The notes: generated from the letters alone by a model not told the origin. A DNA stretch of 64,000 bases from Paulinella micropora (GCA_019918135.1 WBZZ01002993.1:83501-147500); one strand, 5' to 3'. Shown: positions 8,436 to 19,173, numbered from the stretch's first letter. Made by a program: numbers and translations.

Positions 8436-9650
8436 TTAAGAAGGGACTTTTCGCGCAGCTGGCGATTTTCTGTAACGAAAATGGCGTCTTGGACCGTTGT
8501 CACTGCCAGGCCCCTCCGATAACTGCACGCTCCCAGCATGTAATCCTGAGTGTTTGGCTGTATTCGTGTCCTCGGTTGGTGCGTCGTTAGCCGTGCCGGA
8601 GAGGCTTTCCGTAAGCGAATCGTTTTGGTTAATAGGATCGACCGCGGTCGGCGCTATGCCTTTCTCGCTGTTCCCCTGCACCAGCTGACGTCGCGGCTGG
8701 CTCACTTTGACATGTCTTTTCTTCGGACGTGACTTGCGCTCGCCCTCAACCTGCCCAGAGTCTGGATCTGGGTGTTCTGCTGTATTCATGTCATTAGTTG
8801 GTGCGTCATTAGCCACGTCGGTACCAAGGCTTGTTGTAAGCGAGTCGTGCTGGTTAGAAACCCGGCCTCCGCCGAGTCCCCCCTGCTGCGTCGGGGTGGA
8901 CCCTTCAGGTCCGTCACTGCCGACATCCAGTTGCGTCTCGGTGCTTTGGCGAGCGCCTTCTTTTTCTGTTGCGGGGTTGTCTCCCTTTTCTGGCAGATCG
9001 TTCAACAAATCTCTGTCTAGCTGCAGATTCTCGTCCACCGCGAATCTGCCAGTGTCCACATTGGCCAGGCCGGGATGCCAATCGACTTGCACCCAAGAAA
9101 CCTTCAAGGGTTCTAGCTTGTTAGGTCCTTGTTGGGCCTGGAATTAAAAGAGTCGGATAGACTGCCACAGTTGGATAAGGCAGGCGTACTGCCGTTCGCT
9201 CGAACCCAGGTACAGGTTATCCAGGTGCAAGTGGAAGATGCTAATCCCCAGCTTTTGATCACGTGATCTGACGAACTTGAAGAACGCAAACGATCGGTGT
9301 CCGGGCTTGTCCGCCGCGGCCGAAGCGACAAAAATTCTGCAGCGGCCTGCTGATGGTGCCTGATTGGCGAAAATCAAATTCAGCTCTTGCAAGCATATTA
9401 ACGCTTTCTGCTGCTTTTCGCCTTCGGAGCTGACACGCCAGGCATGTTGTTTATTTTGTTTAAATCTGCCGCCACCCAAATCATATTTAGTTAATTCTGC
9501 TTCTTCAGTATTATTTGCAAGGGGTATGTCATTGCGCAGACTCCTTTCTATCCCGTCTATTGTTCCAGCAGGCAATGCCTGCCAAACTTGCAGAAATGCT
9601 TTCGTCGTAGCTTCTTCTTTTATTGTGATTGCCACAATATCTATGACGAT
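8436..9650 (-). pseudogene. Third copy of the 6573 family, inverted, 5'-truncated, with in-frame TAA
   Basis: On the - strand, 9144-9650 encodes the family signature (CRIFVASAAADKPGHRSFAFF, IFHLHLDNLYLGSS, LIQLWQSIRLF). A TAA at 9144-9146 is followed in the same frame by a further ~235 codons to 8436 (KVSWVQVDW, DTGRFAVDEN, then two copies of a DSLTxSL...NDAPTxDxNTA unit). Alignment with the intact copy passes straight through the TAA. The 5' end is lost where the sequence enters the tandem repeat of the surface gene on the opposite strand near 9640, so start and promoter are missing. The downstream acidic, repeat-containing tail may alternatively be a separate gene starting at ATG 9107. Confidence 0.5.
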
Positions 9651-10740
9651 ATCTGTGACTGCCACGATAACTGTGACGCCATCCGCTTCTGTCACGCCGT
9701 CCGTGACTGCCACGATATCTGTGACGCCATCCGCTTCTGTCACGCCGTCCGTGACTGCCACGATATCTGTGACGCCATCCGCTTCTGTCACGCCGTCCGT
9801 GACTGCCACGATATCTGTGACGCCATCCGCTTCTGTCACGCCGTCCGTGACTGCCACGATATCTGTGACGCCATCCGCTTCTGTGACTTCCACTATATCT
9901 GTGACGCCTTCCGTGACGCCGTCTGTGACGCCATCCGCTTCTGTGACTGCCACGCCTTCCGTGACTGCCACGCCTTCCGTGACTGCCACGATATCTGTGA
10001 CGCCATCCGCTTCTGTCACGCCATCTGCTTCTGTCACGCCGTCTGTGACTGCCACGATATCTGTCGCCATCCGCTTCTGTCACGCCATCTGCTTCTGTCA
10101 CGCCGTCCGTGACTGCCACGATATCTGTGACGCCCACCACCTCGGCGACACGGTCCGCAACGGCCACGATATCCGTGACTGCCACTATATCTGTGACTGC
10201 TACTATATCTGTGACTGCCACGATATCTGTGACGCCCACCACCTCGGCGACACGGTCCGCGACGGCGACGGCATCCGCTTCTGTGACGCCATCCGCTTCT
10301 GTGACTGCCACTATATCTGTGACGCCTTCCGTGACGCCGTCCGTGACTGCCACGATATCTGTGACGCCCACCACCTCGGCGACACGGTCCGCGACGGCGA
10401 CGGCATCCGCTTCTGTGACGCCATCCGCTTCTGTGACTGCCACGATATCTGTGACTGCCACTATATCTGTGACACGCACACCCACGATATCTGTGACACC
10501 CACCATCTCCGTGACGCCGACTCCCACGATATCTGTGACGCCATCCGCTTCCGTGACACCGTCCGTGACACCCTCCCGCACGCCCACGATATCTGTGACG
10601 CCATCCGCTTCCATGACGGCGACGTCCACGATATCTGTGACGCCATCCGCTTCTGTCACGCCAACAATATCTGTGACGCCGACGCCCACGATATCTGTGA
10701 CGCCATCCGCTTCCGTGACGTCCACACGCTCCCCAACACC
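9640..10740 (+). repeat. Degenerate ~24/48-bp tandem repeat (Ser/Thr/Val/Pro stalk)
   Basis: Roughly 1.1 kb is built from variants of GCCACGATATCTGTGACGCC and ATCCGCTTCTGTCACGCC. In the surface-gene frame it encodes TATISVTPSASVTPSV repeats. The other + frames and at least two - frames are also nearly stop-free, which explains the long spurious reading frames here. The left units (9660-9900) are almost identical, showing recent homogenisation; the right units are more varied. A 2-base deletion near 10065 changes frame. Confidence 0.85.
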
Positions 10741-12515
10741 ATCGCCCACGCCCACGCCGCAGATAAACGAGTGCGTAGCCTGGCGCAGTAGCTGTGATGA
10801 TGCGCTGAATTTCGTGGACTTCACAGGCTCTTCATATACCTCTAGCTCTAACACGTATACTATTGGAAGCTCTAGCGCGGGTGGTATATACCCAGCCTGG
10901 AACGCCTTTACCAGCGGTACCGGCTATTATTGGAAAGCGGGTACAGCAAAATATAACAGTGCAGGAAATTATATCGGTACTTCAACATATAATACCGGCG
11001 GCCTCTTGGGTGAGTACCTGAGTATCTCAGCCCCAACGGCGTTTGTCGTGACCCATTTTGCCCTGGCTGCGACGGACGTGTTGCCGCCCAATAGTTTTGC
11101 GCTGATGGCATCCAACGACGGGGGAGTGCAGTGGACGAACCTGTACCAATCCTCTGTGAATCCTTTGTCCTGGGCGAGGAGCGTACGTACACGATAGCGC
11201 AGCCCGGAAGTTACACCGTCTACCGGCTCGTCGCCCTGACCGTGCCCACAGGGGGTACCAGTGCGTATGCACAGATTAGCAGGGTGTTCTTGAGGGCCTG
11301 GTGCTGTCCTTCGTGCGCAAACACACCCGCCGAAAGTTACACTTGCACCTGCGACGCGGGCTGGGCAGGCGGGGGGCTCGGCAAAGGCTGTTTCCACTAC
11401 GACGCATGTCGTGACTATCCGCCCGATTGCGATACTTCCTTCCACCAGACGTGGACTTCCAACACGTTGGGGTCCTGGACTGTTACCGGCAGCAGCAATG
11501 CTTCGTCGGTCTGCATGCTGCTGGGAGCAGACACCGCTAGTTCAAACACTTGGTCGTCGGCCGCCGTCTATAGCATAGCGGATGGGACGTACACGGGAGG
11601 TCAGAGCACGGCGGGCGTCGCGGGCGAGTGGGTGCAAATAGCCAAAACGGCGGCGGTGGTCCTGACAAGCTACTCTTTTGCCTGCAGGTACGTAAGCGGT
11701 GGTAGCACGGCCATCCCGTGAGCTTTGCACTTTTAGGCAGCGGGGATGCGGTGTCGTGGGAAGTTCTGTCGACCATAAGCAATGCACAGCCCCTGGTACA
11801 AGGGCAGGAGCGCACTTACCAATTAAGCGCGCCAGGTCCGTACTCGTATTACAGGTTCGTGATCACCAAGATCCAGCCGGCCGCCAGCGGGCGGGCTACC
11901 ATGGCGGACGTGTACTTTCGCTTGTGGTGCTGCCCCGGTTGTACAAGAACAGGCGGAGCTAACTATGTTTGCACTTGCGCTAGCGGCTGGTACAGCGGAA
12001 CGTCAACGGGCTGCTTTTACGGGGCCTGTAGCTCTCACAAGACAAGCGGAGTGAGTTATCGCTCAGCTGATAGGGTCTTTGGCTGCCCAGCGAGCTTCAC
12101 TACCCCCGGGCTTTTCGTAAGTTCAACTTTGAACGATGGACAAAGCGGCGCACCTTATCTGCGGGGGATTACTTCCGGAGGCGCGTGCAATTATGGCTGG
12201 CACATTTTGACTAGGAACGAATACACTCTCTACGATCTTTCCGATTCCCAATACTATATCATTGCATCTGGCATTTGTACCGCCTGCTGCGACTACATGG
12301 GGCTAAACGGGGTCGGACCCACAGGGAACGTAGCTTGCAGTAACTTACAAAGTACAATGATTGACAAATATTGGGCACCACAAACGTCAGGGCTTTTCTT
12401 GAATTTGCCGTCCCTGTTTATGTGGACTGGCGGATCTTCCACCTCCAGAGCAGCCGAGCAAATAAACAAGACCAACTACATGCTGCACGGTGTCTTCTGT
12501 GCTTTGAATTTTTAA
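9640..12515 (+). pseudogene. Surface adhesin A: stalk plus discoidin/EGF-like modules, 5' end missing
   Basis: After the Thr/Ser/Pro stalk, 10770-12515 encodes three Cys-rich/discoidin-like modules of the type seen in the genes at 19383-27468: an ASNDGGVQWTNLY-like core, ERTYTIAQPGSYTVYRLVAL, then CCPSC and YTCTCDAGW (EGF-like). A C-terminal ~160-residue Cys-rich domain ends at TAA 12515. The reading frame changes at about 11170 (TTT) and 11715 (CCC); each is restored by adding one base in a short homopolymer, which suggests sequence indels. Unlike its paralogs, no signal peptide, PKD or DUF285 region precedes the stalk. Instead the stalk abuts an inverted gene of another family. I infer a rearranged, promoterless copy. 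Confidence 0.6.
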
Positions 12516-12886
12516 ACAAAGCACGTGCTGCACGGTGTCTTCAAGCACAGGCTATGAATGCCATGCACCATTTCCGTTTATTGTAGAGTAAAAAAAGACA
12601 CATATAAAAAATTTAAAGGGAGAGAGGCGGAGAGGGACCGGCGCGACCGACATTCTGCGCGAGCAACAGTAAAGCAAGCACGGTTCAAGCGCGGGCTTTC
12701 TTTTAAAATTTAAAAAAGAACTCCTTGTTGCTTTCTTGTATAGTAATGTCTTGTTCCTTTTCTATTTTTAATTGTTTTTGTTCTCTCTTTTTATTACAAC
12801 TAACCACACACACCCCCGAACCCACTGCTTCAAGATTTTTCGGGGGGTGTGGGGGGGGGGGAGGGGGGCGCACCGCGGGATTCTTT
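12516..12886. other. Intergenic with short duplication of the preceding gene's 3' end
   Basis: TGCTGCACGGTGTCTTC occurs at about 12481 inside the gene and again at about 12527 after its stop. The rest is AT-rich, with a G run near 12843-12867. No gene seen. Confidence 0.5.
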
Positions 12887-13231
12887 TCAGGCCAAGGGCG
12901 CAAAGGCACTTGCATCCAGGTTCAGGCGGGCCTCCTGGCGCTGCGAATCCTCGACCGCGTCCACTAGCTGGCGCAGCTTGACGTACACCGCGCCCAGGCA
13001 CACGATGACGGCCGTAAAGCCCGCGCACACCGCTTGCTTGAGCCAAAGCTGTTCCTGCTCTAGCGGCGACTGGTAGCGGATCGCGCTGTTGCCGATCACA
13101 AAGATTGCGGCCACGCCCGTGATCCACATGGCAGCGCACAGAGCCCAGTCCCACAAACTCCGCGAACGCTGCTGCAGGCTGGACAGCGCTTGTCGGCAGC
13201 CGGCGGTACGATTGTTTTCGCGGATGTCCAT
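12887..13231 (-). CDS. Small two-span membrane protein
   Basis: 114 residues from ATG 13231; the frame extends upstream but only into a CT-repeat. Two hydrophobic segments are visible: WALCAAMWITGVAAIFVIG (about residues 31-50) and VCAGFTAVIVCLGAVYV (about 69-86), separated by a short loop and followed by a charged C-terminal helix. An N-terminal basic/polar stretch precedes them. It is likely a small integral membrane protein; no family recognised. Confidence 0.6.
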   Translation of the reverse strand: MDIRENNRTAGCRQALSSLQQRSRSLWDWALCAAMWITGVAAIFVIGNSAIRYQSPLEQEQLWLKQAVCAGFTAVIVCLGAVYVKLRQLVDAVEDSQRQEARLNLDASAFAPLA

Positions 13232-13603
13232 TCTCTCTCTCTCTATTTTTCGGCTGCCTTGGCTAAGTGGCTCGCATTTCACAAAGACTCAGCTCGCGCT
13301 CCCCCCCCCCCCCCCCCCCCCCACATCGGCGACAATGAAGGGCGCACATGGGAGCGGGGGACAGGCAGGGGGGGGGGGGGGGGCGCCGAAAAAGTCTCAA
13401 GGCCGATGGGGAGCAAAAACCTGTTGCTAGTGCAAAGGGGGGGGGGGGGGGCGCGGGAAGGCTGTGGCAGGGCGGGGGGGGGGGGGGGGGGGAAAGAAGG
13501 TTGTAGCAGGGAGGGGAAAGAAAAGCTGGGTGCAAAAAAAAACCAACTACCAGACAAGAGAGAAATCGCACAGCAAACGCGCCCGTGCGTAAAAAAAAGA
13601 GGC

Positions 13604-13790
13604 CTGTCTGACAAAAGGTGACTACAAGGGCAGGTACCAACGACTGCAATCTTTTCTGCAACAAGACGTCAAGGGGTTGCTACGTGCACGCGCTGGTGAA
13701 GAGATTGCAAGGCTGCCCGAGCGCCTGCGGACATGGGCTTGCCTTTGCTGGCGCGAACGCAGGCAACTGGCGCAGAAGTGCTGCGCTGAG
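13604..13790 (+). pseudogene. Truncated copy of the 27942 gene
   Basis: The DNA closely matches the start of the gene at 27942 (shared: ACTACAAGGGCAGGTACCAA, CGTCAAGGGG, AGAGATTGCAAGGCTGCCCG). The start codon context is altered and about 130 bp of the middle is missing, so the sequence jumps to the GCCTTTGCTGGCGCGAACGC end. The poly-G-rich leader at 13370-13560 also matches 27640-27900. This is a decayed segmental duplicate. Confidence 0.7.
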
Positions 13791-13909
13791 AAAAACTTCG
13801 GCAACCGAAACAAACAAGAAAAGTCCGAGAATTAAAACCATTTTGTGTGCCAGAGCCTACGAGACGCTCTTTTTTTTAGTTCCTGAGATTGAGGTAGGAG
13901 GGGCGGGGG

Positions 13910-14165
13910 GACAGGTTTTATTTGTGAGGCAGTGGGGTCGGCAAAGCCAAGCCCCGGGCACCACAACCACTAGCCGTGGAGTGCTGCCAGGGCTTGTTGT
14001 TTGTGGAGCGACTGACGGGGGGTGATGCCCCGAGGGCCGCCTGGTTTAGGTCTGCCGGGACACGACCTCCGGGCTCCGGAACACTCCCGCACTGGCGGCG
14101 ACCGGCTTTACCGGTCGGGTTACGAGGACGCATGCACGCGTGTTGCGCGGAAGGGCTGTCGCCCC
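13910..14165. other. GC-rich segment with short hairpins, function unknown
   Basis: No sensible coding frame. Several perfect short hairpins occur, for example GACCGG-ctttA-CCGGTC near 14100 and GGGG-tgat-GCCCC near 14018. It could be a structured non-coding RNA or simply GC-rich spacer; it has no tRNA cloverleaf. Confidence 0.25.
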
Positions 14166-14404
14166 AGAGTTTAGCGCAGGTTTTTAACCCTCTCCCCCTC
14201 CACTCTCTCCCCCTCTGCCGAAACAGAATTGTAAATTAAATTAAAAAATAGCTGACTTTTCGGCCAAAGCAGGCAAAGAAAAAGCCGTACATTTCGGCAA
14301 ACTTTCGTGAGATCTCTCATTCCGCCGCAGATTTCGGCAAACTTTCGCGCGAAACTTTCCTTTCGCCGCAAAAACTCGGTCAGCGACTGAACTTCTTTTT
14401 GGAA

Positions 14405-15405
14405 GCAAAGGACATTTCGGCAATCCTGCTACTTTTAAGAACAAAATTTTCGGGAGACGACGGCGGGCGGGGAAAAAAATTTAAACATCAGAAATTCCCC
14501 GCCCGCATTTTTTTCCCCAGAAATTTTCTGTCGCTAAAAAGTTATTGCCGAAATGTCCTTCGCGAAAAAAAAATTCTTTTGTGTGCCGTAAATACCGGAC
14601 AATATCAGTTACCCGTAAATTCCGGCACTGGTGGCACTTGTCGCGAAATTCACCGGAAATTCGAAACTAGTGAAAAAAAATTTTGCAAAGGACATTTCGG
14701 CAATTGAAAGGTAGCTAGAAAAATTTTTTGGGGGAAAAAATGCGGGCGGGGAAAAAATTTAAACATCAGAAATTCCCCGCCCGCGTTTGTTTCCCCAAAA
14801 ATTTTCTCTAGCTACCTTCCAATTGCCGAAATGTCCTTCGCGAAAAAAAAATCTTTTGTGTGCCGCAAATACCGGACAATACCAGTTACCCGTAAATTCC
14901 GGCACTGGTGGCACTTGTCGCGAAATTCACCGGAAATTCAAAACTAGTAAAAAACATTTTTTTGCAAGGGACATTTCGGCAATAACTGTTTAGCTAGAGA
15001 AAATTTTTGGGGAAACAAACGCGGGAGGGGAATTTCTGATGTTTACATTTTTTTCCCCGCCCGCATTTTTTTCCCCAGAAATTTTCTCTAGCTACCTTCC
15101 AATTGCCGAAATGTCCTTCGCGAAAAAAAAATTCTTTTGTGTGCCGCAAATACCGGACAATACAAGTTACCCGTAAATTCCGGCACTGGTGGCACTTGCC
15201 GCGAAATTCACCGGAAATTAGAAACCAGTGAAGAAATTTTTTTTTGCAAAGTTCGGCACATTTTTAGCTAGAGAAAATTTTTGGGGAAACAAACGCGGGC
15301 GGGGAAATTTTTTTCTGTTGTAATTTTCCCCGCCCGCCCTCGGCTCCCGAAAATTTTTGCAATCACAGATTTAGCTAATTGCCAAAATGACTAGATTTCT
15401 GGTGT
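14405..15405. repeat. Four ~285-bp repeats, each with a ~145-bp palindrome
   Basis: Units begin near 14410, 14695, 14975 and 15255. Each starts with an inverted repeat: GACATTTCGGCAAT and TAGCTAGA...AATTTTTTGGGG...GCGGGCGGGG on the left arm, a short AT-rich centre around AACATCAGAAATT, then the reverse complement ending ATTGCCGAAATGTCC. A conserved spacer follows (GTGTGCCGCAAATACCGGAC, CGTAAATTCCGGCACTGGTG, CGCGAAATTCACCGGAAATT). The first three units are very similar; the fourth is diverged. The flanks at 14270-14400 and 15440-15510 carry single copies of TTTCGGCAAACTTTCGCG-like motifs. No coding potential. Confidence 0.85.
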
Positions 15406-15893
15406 TGTCCGGAATCAGGTCAACTTCGCGACAAGAGGACATTTGCCGTAAGTTCCGGCAAACTTTCGCGAAACCTCTCATTTCGCCCCGGCAAACTTTC
15501 GCGCTGGTTTAAAAAAAGGGAAAGAAAAAGAGGGGGGGGGGGTGCGCGCGAGGAGGAGGGGGAGGGCGGAACGAAAGAGAGAGAGAGAGTGCAGTCGCGC
15601 ACAACCCCCCCCCGCACCCTCTCACACGTTTTTTGTCCCGGGCTTTCTTGGTGTCTTCCTCCTTCCCTCCCTCTTCACCCTTTTTGTTTCATGCTCTTGT
15701 TTTTCTTTTGTTCTTGGCACTCGCCTCTCTTTCCCCTCTCCCCGCCCTTTGTTTGAAAAGCATTTAAAATCTGGGCTAACTAGAATTAGTATTGAAAAGT
15801 GAACATTCTTTCTTTTTTGGTGTCAAGCATTTACTAGTCTTTAAAGAAAAGCAAAGAAAACGCAACCTCTCCCTTTTCTTACACCACTCTAGC
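15406..15893. other. Intergenic, low-complexity leader of surface gene B
   Basis: Repeat-derived motifs to about 15510, then G9 and GA/CT-rich DNA, then an AT-rich 100 bp before the ATG at 15894. No gene seen. Confidence 0.5.
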
Positions 15894-18094
15894 ATGCGCG
15901 TGCCGCTGGCGCCCTGGCTCGTCGTGGCCCTCGCCCTCGCAGGCGCCCTGTGCCCGTACCCAGTTCCCGTGCCCTCTAGTGGCGCGGTTTTTGTAGTGAA
16001 CTCGGGGTGGACGGATCGACGTACGAGCTGCCGTTCTTGCCCGACGCGAATGCGGCCGCGCGCCGGCGCTTGGCCGGCAGCTTCCCCTACACGGTCGACT
16101 GGGGGGCGGTGCGGCAACCGGCACGTGCGACAACACCGTGCCGTGCAGCCATACGTACACGACGGCCGGAAACTACACTGTTACGCTAACGGGCGCAAAG
16201 ATTGTCGGCTTCACTACGCGCGATTCTCCCGTGCCCTCTACAAGCTGTACGGACAAAACCCTTGGGAGCGGGGTGCCCTGGTACGACAGCGATGGACCAG
16301 TTTACACCTGCGCCTGGTATCAACTCTATGAAAACTGTCCTTGGGCCGCTGGCTATGCCAGGGAAGGGATGATTGCTACCGATGCTTGCTGCACGTGCGG
16401 AGGGGGCAACAGACAAACAGGTTATTTAACGCCCGTGCTGACCTCGATACAGAGCTGGGGCTCTGTTCGCTTGCACACGACTTCGGGCTACCACTTTGCT
16501 AGATCGGTGCTCGCGTCCGCACCGCCGCCTCTGCCTGCCTCCAGCGGACTGCGATCGCTCGCACACTGTTTGGACGGTCTTGGCTCGCTGGGCGCTGCGT
16601 CGTTGGACGTGAGCGCGCTCGACACGTCGGGCGTCACCAACCTCACAGACTTTGCGTCAGGTGCACCACAGCTGTTGCTGGTCGGGCTCGGCGGTTGGGA
16701 CACGTCGGCGGTCGTGGACGCGTCGCGTGCCTTTAAGGGTAACACAGGCCCCTTGGCGGAGGTTGCATTTTGGAACGTGGGCGCGCTAGAGTACGCCGCG
16801 GAAATGTTTAATGGCGCACAGTCCTTGACGCGGACCTCTCGGGCTGGCGCCCCCGCCGGCTGCGCACTTTCAACGGCATCTTCTCGCTGGCCACTGCCTT
16901 CCGCGGCCGTGGGGTAGGCGCCTGGTCGTCGGAGAATCTGGCAAACAACTCTTCGCCGTGCGGCCAAATTTTGTATGGTACGCGCTGCACGCCGCCGTTT
17001 TGCGCCAGGCCTGCCTGGTGCTATAACGCCGCGTTAATCTTTGAAGCACAGATCAACGTCGCCGTCCAGGGTACTTATAAGCAGCTCTTTGTACTTCCCA
17101 CTACAGACGATAATCCCTTGCGAGTTAATTACGGCGACGGGGGCGGTTGGGTCGACTGCAACCAGGCCGACGCGACAACCTATGACTCCAACAGTATTTT
17201 CTCTCCCGCCACCAACCGTGGTTACGCCACCACGGGCGTTTACACTCTGCTCATCGAGGGGCGGCTGGACGGGTTTCTCAGCATGGTCAATCGCTATAAC
17301 GAACCCGGCTGAAGTTCCAAGCCATTTATAGCTGGGGTAACGTCTCGCTCTCGAGCCCCCCGGCTTACGTGCTGCATGGGACTCTGCTAAGTGGTGTCTT
17401 GTCCACTACTGCCGGACCTTCTTACTCCGCCATGTCGAACGCGCTCTTAGAATTGTTTTATCTGGCACCTACCTCCGGCACGAACGCGCTCGCGCACGTC
17501 ACCCGGGCTGATTCTTTATTCTGGAACGCTTACGAGCTTGTCGGCGACCTCAGCGACTGGCGCATTCCATTCAACGGCAGTGCCCAAGGCGCCTTTGCGA
17601 ACGCGGGAAAGTTCAACCAGGACATCAGTGCGTGGCCTATGCGTGGCATTACTGACACTTCTTACATGTTTCTTTACGCTATTGAATTCAATCAGCCGCT
17701 CGATTCGTGGGGTGTCTCCAGTACTACTATGCAATCGATGTTTGACAATGCTATCAAATTCAATCAGCCGTTGTCTAGCTGGAACCAACGGGGCACGCTA
17801 ACGATCATTGGTAGTATGTTCAATGGGGCCCTAGCTTTTAACCAGCCGCTCGGCACTTGGAACGTGTCGGCCCTGGTCACAAACTTTGAACCCACGGGCG
17901 CGGGATCCCCCTTCAGGGGATGTTGCCGCTTTACTCAGGATCTGAGCGCCTGGTCCCGCCCCACCACACTACACGACTGTCAGGGCGTCGCGAGCACTTC
18001 TCGCCTAACGTACGCTACGCTGCCAGCCGCCTGCCGCGCCTTTCCCCCCAATGACTATACCTGGTGGGATTATACTCAATCTTGCGCTGTCTAA
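15894..18094 (+). pseudogene. Surface adhesin B: signal peptide, PKD, Cys-rich module, DUF285 repeats (several frame breaks)
   Basis: From ATG 15894 a signal peptide (VPLAPWLVVALALAGALC) leads into a PKD-like domain (VDWG, then PCSHTYTTAGNYTVTLTG). Next is a ~60-residue module with PWYDSDGPVYTCAWY and DACCTCGGG, a pattern seen in protist and giant-virus surface proteins. DUF285/BspA-like leucine-rich repeats follow (LDTSGVTNLTDFASGAPQ), then a second PKD-like unit (VNYGDGGGWVDC), and more DUF285 (FNQPLDSWGVSS, FNQPLSSWNQRG, FNQPLGTWNVS), ending at TAA 18094. The frame changes near 16005, 16120, 16900 and 17330. Several breaks sit in or next to short G runs, so it may be an intact gene read with indels, about 730 residues. 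It lacks the stalk and EGF modules of the genes to its right. Confidence 0.6.
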
Positions 18095-18479
18095 GGGCAG
18101 TGCTTCAGGAGAGTTTCCCGTGCAGTGCGCTGAGAGTTAGACAGTAACACACACACGAAAGTAGAACTTGGCCGAAAATCTTTTTTTACAAACTCGGCAG
18201 GCATTAAAAAAAAGAAAAGAAAGATCTCTCTGCGGTTCTCTTCTTTCCCCCCCCCTTTTTTTTGTTTCCTGTTTGCTTTTGAAATTCTTCCGGCTACCTT
18301 TGAATGTTTCAAATACTCTACCACCGCACGGGCTACGTTTCTGGCTCGGGGGCTCATGACCCCTGAGAATCTCCGGACCTGCCGGACCTCAGGGCCGACT
18401 GGGGGGGGGGGGGGCACCGGCATCCAGCAGCAGGATCAAGTCCTGGTGGCCTAATCTGCGGGGATACCACCCCCCCCCC
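18095..18479. other. Intergenic, homopolymer-rich
   Basis: Contains AT-rich DNA, C10 near 18247, G13 near 18399 and C18 near 18469. No gene seen until the adhesin fragment begins. Confidence 0.5.
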
Positions 18480-19173
18480 CCCCCCGCTGTTTGAGCTGAA
18501 GCTCGACGGGCGGCTCGACGGGCTCATCGCGATCGCGCCCAACAAGGCCGTGCAGGCCGACCTCATCCCGGTGCGCTTGCTGTCCTCGGGAAACGTGACG
18601 CTCGCCACCACCCAGGCCAAAGACGCTTTCTTTCCAACGAGCTCTTTCTGCCCGAGCTTCGTCTCTGCGCGACCTGGAATTCCCCGTGACCGGCACGCGC
18701 TGCTGCTGGAGCGCCTGGACCCCCGGCCTCTGGCAAGCCAGCTTTCTTCTGCGCGCAAGCTGACGGGGGGGGGGGGGGGGACATCGGCGCGTGCCCTTTC
18801 CCCCGGCGACGTCTCAATGATGTTCAACCGACGCCTGGCCCGTGCGCCCCAGTCGGACCTGAGCCGTCTGTTCTACGGCGCCCCGCATGGTTTAACCAGC
18901 CTCTCAAGTACCTGGGACGTTCGTCGCGGCCGCGACGACGAGCTCCGCCGACAGGCTGAGTGGGGGCCTGTTCTTTTTAACCAGAGCCTCAGCGCGTGGG
19001 CCGCACCTGGGCCGGCTGCCAGGAGCTGGTGCGGGTTTCGTCTCTTCTACGGCGCAGCTGCCCGCGGCCTGCCGCCCAGTTGCCTCGAAACGCCTACACT
19101 TGAAGCTAACTCGCGCCGAGTGCCTGGCGGCCTGGTTTTAGTGCGGCGGGGAGAGGGGGGGGGGGGGGCGTGA
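18480..19173 (+). pseudogene. Adhesin fragment: PKD end and DUF285 remnants
   Basis: Starts abruptly after a C18 tract with FELKLDGRLDGLIAIAP, which aligns with TLLIEGRLDGFLSMVN in adhesin B, and LLSSGNVTLATT aligning with SWGNVSLSSP. DUF285 pieces follow (FNQSLSAWAA, LFYGA). No start codon, several frame changes and a poly-G end. It is a remnant of a second B-type gene. Confidence 0.6.

Noticed and set aside
11690-11745. Mini-intron at CAG|GTACGTAAG ... TTTTAG
   Set aside because: Splicing gives a frame unlike the paralogous module; adding one C at the CCC run gives the expected sequence.
14405-15405. CRISPR array
   Set aside because: Units are ~285 bp with long internal palindromes and conserved spacers, not short repeats with unique spacers.
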